This document shows, in pieces, positions 1 to 6,700 of a stretch of DNA of 12,656 bases. The position numbers and the translations under genes were made by a program. The notes beneath the pieces are model-generated. The model saw only the letters and a program-made list of their open reading frames with translations, did no database searches and was not told the origin of the DNA. Position 1 is the first letter of the stretch. Each line of letters begins with the position of its first letter. The stretch is from Anaerolineae bacterium (GTDB lineage Bacteria; Chloroflexota; Anaerolineae; J102), in assembly GCA_026992375.1 (NCBI GenBank), contig JALXAF010000405.1, positions 1 to 12,656 of the forward strand, in the 5' to 3' direction.

Positions 1-22
1 CGGCGTATGTCAACTCACGCAT
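1..22 (-). CDS. 2-oxoacid dehydrogenase E1 beta subunit, 5' end only (runs off the left edge)
   Basis: Only the first seven codons are inside the window. The ATG at 22-20 opens a frame reading MRELTYA, which matches the usual N-terminus of pyruvate/acetoin dehydrogenase E1 beta subunits (MREITYAEA-type, known from the family). A good Shine-Dalgarno sequence, GGAGGG at 33-28, ends 5 nt before this ATG. The start overlaps the last codons of the E1 alpha gene by 8 nt, the tight translational coupling expected for the two subunits of one alpha2beta2 heterotetramer. The product would pair with the alpha subunit to decarboxylate a 2-oxoacid and pass the acyl group to an E2 component. The rest of the gene cannot be seen, so the call rests on seven residues, the ribosome binding site and the gene order. 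Confidence 0.72.
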
Positions 23-1007
23 AAACGCCCTCCATGATGGTGGACACATCCGGTTCGGGACTGGCCTCGGCAAAGGCCACGGCCTGCTCGATGCGCTCCC
101 GGGCCTCCTGCTGCAAGGCGGCCAGCGTCGCTTCATCCAGTCCCAGTTTTTGGGCGAAACGTTTGATGGGGTCTTTCTTCTGCCAGGCTTTCACCTCCTC
201 CCGGGTGCGGTAAGCCTGACGGTCGCTCTTGGAATGGCCCCGCCAGCGATAGGTGAGGGCCTCGATGAGGGTGGGCCCCTGCCCCGCCCGCGCCCGCTCG
301 GCCGCCTCTTGCACCGTCTCGTACACGCTGAAAAGGTCGTTGCCATCGACGCTGACGCCGGGAATGCCATAGGCGCAGGCCCGCTGGCTCAGACGCTCGA
401 TGTTGAACGCCTTTTTAGTGGGCATGGACATGGCGTACTGGTTGTTTTCGATGTAGTAGATCACCGGCAGATCCCAGATGCTGGCCATGTTCAGGGATTC
501 GTGGAAAGCGCCCTCATTGGTCGCCCCATCGCCAAAGACCACCAGCGCTACCTGATCGGTCTTGCGCAGTTTGATGCTGAGGCCCACACCCGCGGCGATG
601 GGGATGCCTCCGCCCACGATGCCATTGGCTCCCAGGTTGTTGGATTCCACATTGGCGATGTGCATGGAACCGCCCCGTCCCCGGCAGTAGCCAGTCTCCT
701 TGCCCAGGAACTCGGCCATCATTAAATCCACATTGCTGCCCCACCAGGCCAGACAATGCCCGTGCCCGCGATGGTGGTTGAGCAGATAATCGGTGGGGCG
801 AAGGGGTAGTGACGCGCCTACAGCCGAGGCTTCCTGGCCGATGGATAGGTGCATGGTGCCATGCACCCGGCCCAACGCGTACAACTCCTCCGCCTTCTCC
901 TCGAACGAGCGGATGAGCAACATTTTGCGCAGCAAGTCCAGCGCCTTCTCCCGCCCCCATTCCTGCAAGTAGGTTTCGTAGTTCGGCGTTTCGGTTATGG
1001 TCATCAT
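15..1007 (-). CDS. Thiamine-diphosphate-dependent 2-oxoacid (pyruvate/acetoin-type) dehydrogenase E1 component, alpha subunit
   Basis: This 330-aa protein is the E1 alpha subunit of a 2-oxoacid dehydrogenase complex. With E1 beta it binds thiamine diphosphate and catalyses oxidative decarboxylation (pyruvate) or cleavage (acetoin) before acyl transfer to the E2 lipoyl domain, in the cytoplasm. Family signatures are SIGQEA near residue 54, HHRGHGH, GRGGSMH, and the diphosphate/Mg binding motif that starts GDGATNEGAF and ends ENN about 28 residues later. YRWRGHSKSD followed by YRTREEV matches the conserved active-site loop. The length is normal for the AcoA/PdhA group. The start is placed at the first of two tandem ATGs (1007 and 1004) because AAGGGA lies just upstream at 1018-1013; the frame is open further upstream but there it only runs into the preceding gene. 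The gene lies 34 nt after the SorC-type regulator and overlaps the E1 beta start. Substrate (pyruvate, acetoin or a branched-chain acid) cannot be settled from the alpha subunit alone, so no symbol is given. Confidence 0.93.
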   Translation of the reverse strand: MMTITETPNYETYLQEWGREKALDLLRKMLLIRSFEEKAEELYALGRVHGTMHLSIGQEASAVGASLPLRPTDYLLNHHRGHGHCLAWWGSNVDLMMAEFLGKETGYCRGRGGSMHIANVESNNLGANGIVGGGIPIAAGVGLSIKLRKTDQVALVVFGDGATNEGAFHESLNMASIWDLPVIYYIENNQYAMSMPTKKAFNIERLSQRACAYGIPGVSVDGNDLFSVYETVQEAAERARAGQGPTLIEALTYRWRGHSKSDRQAYRTREEVKAWQKKDPIKRFAQKLGLDEATLAALQQEARERIEQAVAFAEASPEPDVSTIMEGVYA

Positions 1008-1041
1008 ATATTTCCCTTCGAAGATGTATTGTGATTGAGGG

Positions 1042-1995
1042 CTATTGATCTGCCAATTGCAATACAAGGCTGGCCGCGGTTTCATCAGTGACCAGTGCAT
1101 TGATGAGTCCGGCCCGCATTGCGCCCAGGATTGGCTTTGCCTTGGTGTGGCCTGCTGCAATTCCCAATCGCAAAGGCGCGCGGCGTAATGTCTCGGCGTC
1201 GATGGTCACCAAACGCCGTTGCAAGGGGATATCCAGCAGATTGCCATCGATATCAAAATGCAGAGCGCAAACATCACCCACAGCGCCGCTGTATGTGAAT
1301 TCTTGCAACTGTGCGTTTGTCAGATACCCTGAACGCACCAGGCTGGAATGGCCTTGCTCCACCGTTCCCACCCCCACCAGCGCCATATCCATCCGGGCTG
1401 CCTGCTCGAATACGGCCTGAACCTGTCGAGAACGCTTCAACGCCCGACACATCGCCTCACTTTCCACTAGCAGCGGGGCCGGCAACGTCATATAACTGCC
1501 CCCGAACTTCCGGGACAACTCTCGCGCCAACTCAGCCCCATCGATCACCGGATTGGAAGAGCCCACCGCACCGATGATCTGAACGATCTGCAACCCTTTC
1601 CGAAAGTCGGGATGGCAGGCTCGCACCATTTCGGCCAGCCCGGTTCCCCATGACATGCCAATCACCATGCCGTCCTCCGTTAGTTCTCCCACCAACTGCG
1701 CCGCCAGCGCCCCCACGCTGCTTAACGTGCTGCGATAACCATCAAGCGTTCGCTCCAGAACCCGAACATGACGCAACGAAAAACCTTCACGAAGCCTTTT
1801 TTCCAGGTCTGATCGTCGGGCGAGAGGATGGTGAACGCATATTTCGACGATGCCAAGCCGTTTCGCCTCCTTCAGATAGCGCGAGATCATAGAACGAGAG
1901 TAACCCAACTCCCGAGCGATGTGCGCCTGAGTCATATCCTCTTCATAATACATACTGGCAATGCGAGCCAACATGCTGGTGCTCACACGTTCCAT
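1042..1995 (-). CDS. SorC/DeoR-type sugar-binding transcriptional regulator
   Basis: This 317-aa protein is a SorC-family regulator. An N-terminal helix-turn-helix (about residues 6-52, including MTQAHIARELGYSRSMISRY) is followed by a phosphosugar-isomerase-like effector domain. Typical family segments are MSWGTGLAEMV, LVGVGTVEQG, GAVGDVCALHFDIDGN and the C-terminal GINALVTDE-type stretch (here AGLINALVTDETAA). Members usually sense a phosphorylated sugar and act as tetrameric repressors or activators of a carbohydrate operon. An ATG start at 1995 is chosen; a TTG two codons earlier (2001) is possible. Neither has a clear Shine-Dalgarno sequence. The gene sits 34 nt upstream of the E1 alpha gene on the same strand, so it probably regulates itself and the dehydrogenase operon. 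A SorC regulator leading a 2-oxoacid dehydrogenase suggests that expression answers to a sugar-derived metabolite; which one is not visible. Confidence 0.9.
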   Translation of the reverse strand: MERVSTSMLARIASMYYEEDMTQAHIARELGYSRSMISRYLKEAKRLGIVEICVHHPLARRSDLEKRLREGFSLRHVRVLERTLDGYRSTLSSVGALAAQLVGELTEDGMVIGMSWGTGLAEMVRACHPDFRKGLQIVQIIGAVGSSNPVIDGAELARELSRKFGGSYMTLPAPLLVESEAMCRALKRSRQVQAVFEQAARMDMALVGVGTVEQGHSSLVRSGYLTNAQLQEFTYSGAVGDVCALHFDIDGNLLDIPLQRRLVTIDAETLRRAPLRLGIAAGHTKAKPILGAMRAGLINALVTDETAASLVLQLADQ

Positions 1996-2050
1996 ATACA
2001 AGTTTTTTGAAAATGGGAGCGGCGGCGAGATAGCACATTACATTACATCC

Positions 2051-2059
2051 AGTATAGCA
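2051..2059 (-). promoter_or_regulatory. Extended -10 promoter element of the SorC-regulator operon
   Basis: On the minus strand the sequence TGCTATACT gives an extended -10 (TG-n-TATACT, five of six matches to TATAAT). It would place the transcript start about 50 nt before the ATG at 1995. No good -35 hexamer is found at 16-18 bp spacing, which an extended -10 tolerates. A second perfect TATAAT lies upstream at 2135-2130, also without a clear -35. Prediction by eye only. Confidence 0.45.
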
Positions 2060-2093
2060 TAAAAGATGTTGTTTTTCTCACATGTGTATACAG

Positions 2094-2111
2094 AATTCAC
2101 AAACGTGAATT
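2094..2111. promoter_or_regulatory. Inverted repeat, candidate operator for the SorC-type regulator
   Basis: AATTCAC-AAAC-GTGAATT is a perfect inverted repeat with 7-bp arms and a 4-nt spacer. It lies about 40 bp upstream of the extended -10 of the regulator gene and about 20 bp downstream of a second TATAAT at 2135-2130. Two further 8-bp palindromes, CACATGTG (2079-2086) and TGTATACA (2085-2092), lie next to it. Size, symmetry and place fit an operator for a multimeric HTH regulator encoded by the adjacent gene; binding is inferred. Confidence 0.5.
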
Positions 2112-2467
2112 TGTTGAAACTCAAAAAACATTATACGCGTGTCGACAAAGGCTCCTGACGTTGCATATTGGAAATACGTGCGCACTCGGACGGAATGCGT
2201 CACACCATGACCGACTCTACATCCCCCGAAAGATACACCTGGTGTTTGTGAATGAAAAAACGTCCACGAGGCCCCCATATCATCTCTGTAACCGTATCAC
2301 ACTTTTCCGGGGGGGCAAATCGATGTTGGGGCGTCCCAAATGAGTTGAGAACCGGGTTGACGGGCGCAGGTCTGTCTTCAGGCCAGCGCAAATAACCTTC
2401 CACATCTCCTCTCCAGCTTGTCTTGGAGCGGGGAAGGAGGCAAAGGTGGGGGCCTGTCCCCAAGAGA
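2112..2467. other. Intergenic stretch without a recognisable gene
   Basis: About 350 bp between the regulator's control region and the 218-bp palindrome. Open frames here are short, overlap each other on both strands, and show no family motif, convincing start or ribosome binding site. A small stem, CTCCA (2411-2415) with TGGAG (2424-2428), lies in a pyrimidine/purine-rich tract, and GGGG-CCTGT-CCCC lies just before the palindrome. It may be decayed sequence, but no ancestor can be named. Confidence 0.5.
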
Positions 2468-2685
2468 CTGAATTATGAATGTTCACAAATTAAATCGGTC
2501 ATCGTGGCGTTCGCCACGTCCGCCCGGCGGTGAAGTCGCCGGGCTACAGAACAGCGCCGGATAAATCCGGCTAGCCCCGCAGGGGCGCTGTTTCTAGCCA
2601 GGGGACTTCATCCCCCGGCGTTGGCGGCGGGCGCGAAGCGCCCCAGACCTATAACCGGATTATTTTGTCAATGTTCATCATTCAG
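2468..2685. repeat. 218-bp foldback (MITE/REP-like) palindromic element
   Basis: The two ends are imperfect terminal inverted repeats. Reading inward from CTGAAT at 2468 and, on the other strand, from CTGAATG at 2685, 27 of the first 35 positions agree by hand count. Mirror symmetry continues inward. A hairpin CGTGGCG-TT-CGCCACG (2503-2518) faces GGGCGC-GAA-GCGCCC (2629-2643). GCCCGGCG-GTGAAGT-CGCCGGGC (2522-2544) faces a diverged copy around 2597-2620 that keeps TGAAGTC on the opposite strand. AACAGCGCC (2550-2558) pairs with GGCGCTGTT (2584-2592). GCCGGAT-AA-ATCCGGC (2556-2571) is a further small hairpin near the centre. No coding capacity and no clear target-site duplication were seen. It starts 14 nt after the stop codon of the small secreted gene and may also end its transcript. 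Confidence 0.75.
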
Positions 2686-2699
2686 CCAGCGCCATTCTA

Positions 2700-3455
2700 T
2701 TATTGGCCCGGAATAAGCCCAAAATCAAAGCCGCCAACGTAAACGGACGCGGGCCAGGCGTCGCCGTTGGCGTTGACGGCCAGGACGACATAGTAGTCAT
2801 TTATGCCGAGATTGCCAATGTGGCTGGTTCCATCGGTATAGGCGACCGCGTCTCCGGGAACGGGCGCTACATTAGAGGCGATGCGTTCGGTTCCGGCGTT
2901 CCCGGGTGTGAAGTACGGCGTCGGAGCCCGCCACACCTCGTAATGATCCACCGTGCCTCCCACGTCGGACCAGGTGAGCTGGATGTCGCCGCCCGCGATT
3001 TGTGCTGCCAGGTCATCCACCGCGGGCGGGGCGCTGGTTGCGGTGAGGGTGATGTGATGCTGGGCCTTGTCGCCCGTCCACAAGATGGTGGCGGGATCGG
3101 AGGTGGCGGTTCCGCCGCCCAGCTTGAATAGCACCGGCTCGTTGTAGCCCATGCCGGGCGTGCCCGTTTGCGGGTCTGCGCCATACACGCGCATATAGCC
3201 CAGCACGCCCGGAATCTGCACCACGAAGCAGCCAGTCTGCACGCCATCGCCGTTGTAGGCCTCCACCAGGGTCTGCGCCGGCGCGGGCTGACCATCCAGG
3301 GTGAGGCTGCCGTAGTATTCTGTGTAGTAGGGCGTGGGCTGCACATGGCAACTGCCATCCGCCCGGGCCGTGCCCCCTGTCAGGAGCAGGGCCAGGATGA
3401 CGAGGATGAGGGAAAGGGCGCGAAGGGAGGGGGAGAAGTGGGATGTTGGCATCAT
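2700..3455 (-). CDS. Small secreted protein: unnamed GC-x-V/YMRVYG module plus FN3 domain
   Basis: This 251-aa protein begins with a signal peptide: a hydrophobic core LSLILVILALLL at about 14-25 and a likely cleavage after ARA at residue 32. Residues 43-139 form a beta-rich module with GCFVV, LGYMRVYG, PGMGYNEP and ILWTGD. The same module occurs twice at the C-terminus of the neighbouring giant protein. Residues about 143-236 look like a fibronectin type III domain (IQLTWSDV, HYEVWRA, DYYVVLAVNANGD), and the protein ends GGFDFGLIPGQ, a tail I associate with secreted Chloroflexota FN3 proteins. The start at tandem ATGs (3455, 3452) is chosen because it gives a proper signal peptide; no Shine-Dalgarno sequence is seen. 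The open frame continues upstream to a TTG at 3629, but that extension would be translated from palindromic repeat DNA. Likely role: exported or cell-surface binding protein; no enzyme motif is seen. Confidence 0.82.
   Translation of the reverse strand: MMPTSHFSPSLRALSLILVILALLLTGGTARADGSCHVQPTPYYTEYYGSLTLDGQPAPAQTLVEAYNGDGVQTGCFVVQIPGVLGYMRVYGADPQTGTPGMGYNEPVLFKLGGGTATSDPATILWTGDKAQHHITLTATSAPPAVDDLAAQIAGGDIQLTWSDVGGTVDHYEVWRAPTPYFTPGNAGTERIASNVAPVPGDAVAYTDGTSHIGNLGINDYYVVLAVNANGDAWPASVYVGGFDFGLIPGQ
3039..3329 (-). repeat. Coding repeat, copy A of the unnamed secreted module
   Basis: Residues 43-139 of the 251-aa protein. By-eye alignment with copies B (4610-4882) and C (3815-4087) of the giant protein shows a shared order: G-C-x-x-V, then G-x-x-x-Y-(M/L)-R-(V/I)-Y-G, then P-G-M, then E-P or E-T with a following phenylalanine, then W-x-x-D and a late H. 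The constant spacing indicates one homologous fold and not chance similarity. Confidence 0.75.
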
Positions 3456-3600
3456 GTTGGCGCGGGGTGGGGAGTGGGAAGGGGACAGGCGGTTGGCGGT
3501 GAAGTCTTTGCTGATCGGGCAAGAAAATGTCTCACGCAAAGTCGCGGAGCCGCAAAGGGAAAAGGGGGCAAAGGCGGCCTGGCCGCGGGCCAACCACCGG
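3456..3600. other. Upstream region of the small secreted gene
   Basis: No gene is seen here. A tract with CTCACGCAAAG (3531-3541) followed by CCGCAAAGGG resembles the tandem CGCAAAG-type filler often seen dispersed in bacterial intergenic DNA. GCGGCC-T-GGCCGC (3574-3586) is a perfect palindrome. No convincing promoter for the small gene was found, so it may be co-transcribed with the giant gene. Confidence 0.4.
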
Positions 3601-3668
3601 CGGCGGAACGCATTTCCGCCGCGGCGCAAAATCTCATTCTATGCGCCCGCCGGAAATGCGTTCCGGCG
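3601..3668. repeat. Composite palindromic repeat with three nested hairpins
   Basis: Hairpin 1 is CGGCGGAA-CGCAT-TTCCGCCG (3601-3621). Hairpin 3 is CGCCGGAA-ATGCG-TTCCGGCG (3648-3668). Between them GGCGCA (3623-3628) pairs with TGCGCC (3642-3647). Hairpins 1 and 3 are also near inverted copies of one another (CGGAACGCATTTCCG against CGGAAATGCGTTCCG), so the whole block can fold back as one long stem. This is the build of a REP/BIME-like intergenic element. Confidence 0.7.
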
Positions 3669-3675
3669 GGGCCCA

Positions 3676-3758
3676 GGTGACAGCCACTTCGCTTGCATCG
3701 TAGCGCCGTTTTGAGGTCTGAATCGGCGGCTTTCGTGCCGCGGGAAGTGACTGTCACC
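3676..3758 (-). repeat. Inverted repeat just after the giant gene (possible terminator or mRNA-stabilising stem)
   Basis: GGTGACAGCCACTTC (3676-3690) and GAAGTGACTGTCACC (3744-3758) are inverted copies with one mismatch over 15 bp, enclosing 53 bp. The outer edge lies 11 nt downstream of the giant gene's stop codon. There is no U-tract after the stem, so a classical Rho-independent terminator is not supported; a dispersed palindromic element or a 3' mRNA stem is more likely. Confidence 0.65.
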
Positions 3759-3769
3759 TTTGTTTCTAT

Positions 3770-6700
3770 TTACGGAACGGTGAGCATGGGCAGGTAGAGC
3801 TGTCCGGGCGGGGGGTTGAGTTGCACCTGGTGCACGCTCATGTCGGGCATCCACACTACCGCGGGCTCGGGCAAGACAGGACGGCCATCGATGAAGAAGG
3901 CGGGCGTCTCGCCATAGACCATGCCGGGCAGATCGCCATCCTGACCATACACCCGCAGATAGGGGAAGAGGCCATCCTGCTGCACCTGGCCGCAGCCCAC
4001 CACCTCTCCGCGGGGGCTGAGGACGCGAATGCTGGCGCCGGGCGGGAAGGGCTCCTCGCCCTTCATGGCGTAGCCGTAGTAGCTGGAGAATTGCCCGGTG
4101 GCCACGGCCTGACAATCTTCGGTGGCGACGGGCTCCACCTGGTCGTGCAGCAGTTGCCCGCATTGGCCCGCCGGATAGGTGAGGGTGACCGCGGCGGTGG
4201 TGTGGATCATGTACCCCAGGGTGGGGGCCAGGGTGTTGAAGTTGTTGAAGGCGGGGTCGGCCGGGGGCGGCAGATAGGTTCCAGCTTCAGAGTGGATCAG
4301 ATCGTATTGGCCGCTGATGCTGGCCAGGGCTGTCTCGACGCTGAGTTCGCACTGGGGCAGGTAGCCCAGCCAGTTCCAGCCCGCCTCCAGGGGCAGGGGC
4401 GCGTCTTCAGCCAGGGGGACGCCGGTCAGGCTCCAATCTGCGGCGGCGTCGGTGTAGAGCAGGTAGCCGCGGCCCGGCGTCACGGTGTGACAGGTGTTGT
4501 AGCGCTGATCCGCCGGCGGGGGCAGGTAGGTGCCGTTCTGGCATTGCAGGCGACTGAAATGATCCCAGATGGATTGGGCCATGGTCTCCACGGGGATGAG
4601 ATCGGGCGCATCCAGGTTCAGGGTGTGGACGCCCTTATCGTCATGCCAGATGAAATAGGGGGGATCGGATTGGGCGGGGATGCCGTTGATCTTGAAGAAG
4701 ACCGGTTCGCCATCGCTCATGCCGGGATTGCCATAGATGCGCATGTAGCCATAAAGGCCCGGCGTGCTCACCTGGAAACACCCCACCTTGTCGCCGCTGG
4801 CCGAGTAAGCCTCCACCACCGAATCCAGAGGCGCGTTGGCCCCGGCCAGCAGGGCCTCCCCCGCCACGCTGGTGAAGGATGAGGTCTGGGTGACGCCGCT
4901 GCATTCGTTGGGACCCTGCACCGGGGGTTTGACAAAGAAGGAGACCCAGTTGGGGCTGGTGGGATGCAGGGACTTCACCTGGGTGATCATGTTGGTCTCG
5001 TTGGGGCCGATGGTCAGCTCCTCCAGGGCGATCTCGTTGACGAAGGCGCTGGTGGATGCGTCGGTGCGGTTGATGTACACCTGGATGGTCCCATCCGCGC
5101 TGTACGCGCCCGGCGGCACATCGACGGTCAGGTCCACCCGCTGCTCGCCGTTCAGGTCTACGGTGGCGCCGGTGTTGTATCCGTCGATGGCGATCTCCTG
5201 GTGCACGGCGCTGCCGCTGGCCTGATAAAAGACGAAATGCACCTGATAGCGTTTGTCCGGGTCCAGGGCGTCGAAGCGATAGACAAGCTGGTTGTCGGGG
5301 TCATCGCTGGGGTCGCTATCCCCCAGGTCGATGCGACGGCTGCGATAGGGCAGGGTTCCCCAGTTGGTCTGGGCCACGCCATCCACCCAGCCATAGCCGC
5401 GCATGGCGTCGTAGGGGAGGTCATCGCCGCCGCCGGCGTCGGCATAGCGATAATCGACGTCATAGAGATTGACACCCGCCACCACCACATCATTGCCCAG
5501 CAGCTCCTCGATGCTGACCTCGATGCTGCGGTCGGCGTAGAAGGCGGGGTCCAGCAGGAAGGAGAGGGCGTGCACGTTGTGATCGGCCAGGTCCACCATG
5601 TCGCTGACAGGATTGTCATCCACCCAAATCTTCTCCTGCCGTCCCACGCCATCGCATTCATACAGCGTTACGTCCAGGTGATAGAAGTGGCCGGGCAGGA
5701 GGTGATCGAAGCGGTATTTGACCGGGCCCGAGGCATTGGTGCGCTGCGAATGCTCCGGCTCGGCCCCGCAGAAGGTGTTGGCCTGGCCGTTGAGATAGCC
5801 GTAGCCTGTGGCGGGATCGTAGGCTGCATCGCTGTCGCCGCCGCTATCCAGGAGGATGGGGCTGGCCAGGCCCACGTACACATCCCGCCAGCGCTGGTTG
5901 TTCCCCTCGTTCGATTCATCCACGCCATTGTCCCGGTCGGCCTGGACCAGAAGCCGGTAGCGGCCAGGCGCAGCCGGGGTCCACGCACAGGCGGCGGATG
6001 CCTGCGCGCCCGCGCCCACGGCCAGACTGGGTTCGCAGAGCGTGCTGGTGGAGCCGTCGGGCGCCTGCACGCTGAGTGCGGTGACCGCGCTGGCGGCCGC
6101 GGTCTGACCGCTGTTGCTGATGGGCAAGGTGACGGTGACGGTTTCGCCCGCCATGGGCTCTTCGTCGCTGAGACCGATGGCGGGGATGGCCAGATCGGGC
6201 CGGGTGAGGATGGTGAGGGTGGCAGTGACCACGTTGTTGGTTTCGTCCAATTCATCCAGTTGATTAGCCGCATCTAACACGACTTTGATATCGGTTGGGC
6301 CAGTAAAGCCTGTGGTGTTCCAATCAACGCCCACCTGGCCTACTGCTGAAGCATCAATACTGGATAAGAAGTCTGTTCCGATTTGGAAACTGCGATTTTC
6401 GGCGTCAACGGCGTAGAAAGTTGCTACGACATTCTCAGCGCGGTAACTGCCATCATTGTGCACCTGGGCGCTGATATGAACTACATCCGTTTCAGTCGGA
6501 TTTGGTTGTCCGAAGCTGATGTCGCCAGCTTGCACACTGGGATCAGAATCGACGCCAGGGGTGAGAACAGCATGTGTGAGATAAACCACACCTGCTGTGT
6601 CCAACGAAATGCTAATTGGAATGGTGACGGGCTCACCGCCGCCCTCCGGCTGGGCAGCCAGATAGGCGTTAAATGCTTCGGCCAGATTTGGCGACTCAAC

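Noticed and set aside
150..725. 191-codon plus-strand frame inside the E1 alpha gene
   Set aside because: Antisense shadow of a well-supported enzyme gene with its active-site motifs in the minus-strand frame.
1008..1160. Upstream extension of the E1 alpha frame to 1160
   Set aside because: It overlaps the end of the regulator gene out of frame, and residues before MMTITETPN do not resemble E1 alpha; a ribosome binding site supports 1007.
2078..2486. Overlapping 66-87 codon frames in the intergenic stretch
   Set aside because: They overlap on the same and opposite strands, lack ribosome binding sites and recognisable motifs, and run into the regulator's control region.
2468..2685. CRISPR-like array because of repeated short palindromes
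   Set aside because: The palindromes differ from one another, are not evenly spaced, and form one nested palindrome without repeat-spacer periodicity.
3453..3629. Longer N-terminus for the small secreted protein from a TTG at 3629
   Set aside because: It would bury the signal peptide and be translated from palindromic repeat DNA; the tandem ATG at 3455/3452 gives a normal signal peptide.
3821..6277. Long open frames on the plus strand opposite the giant gene (also 9158-10480 and 11561-12556)
   Set aside because: They are antisense to a clearly coding frame, occur only where GC is high, have low-complexity Gly/Val/Ala/His-rich translations, and carry no family motif.
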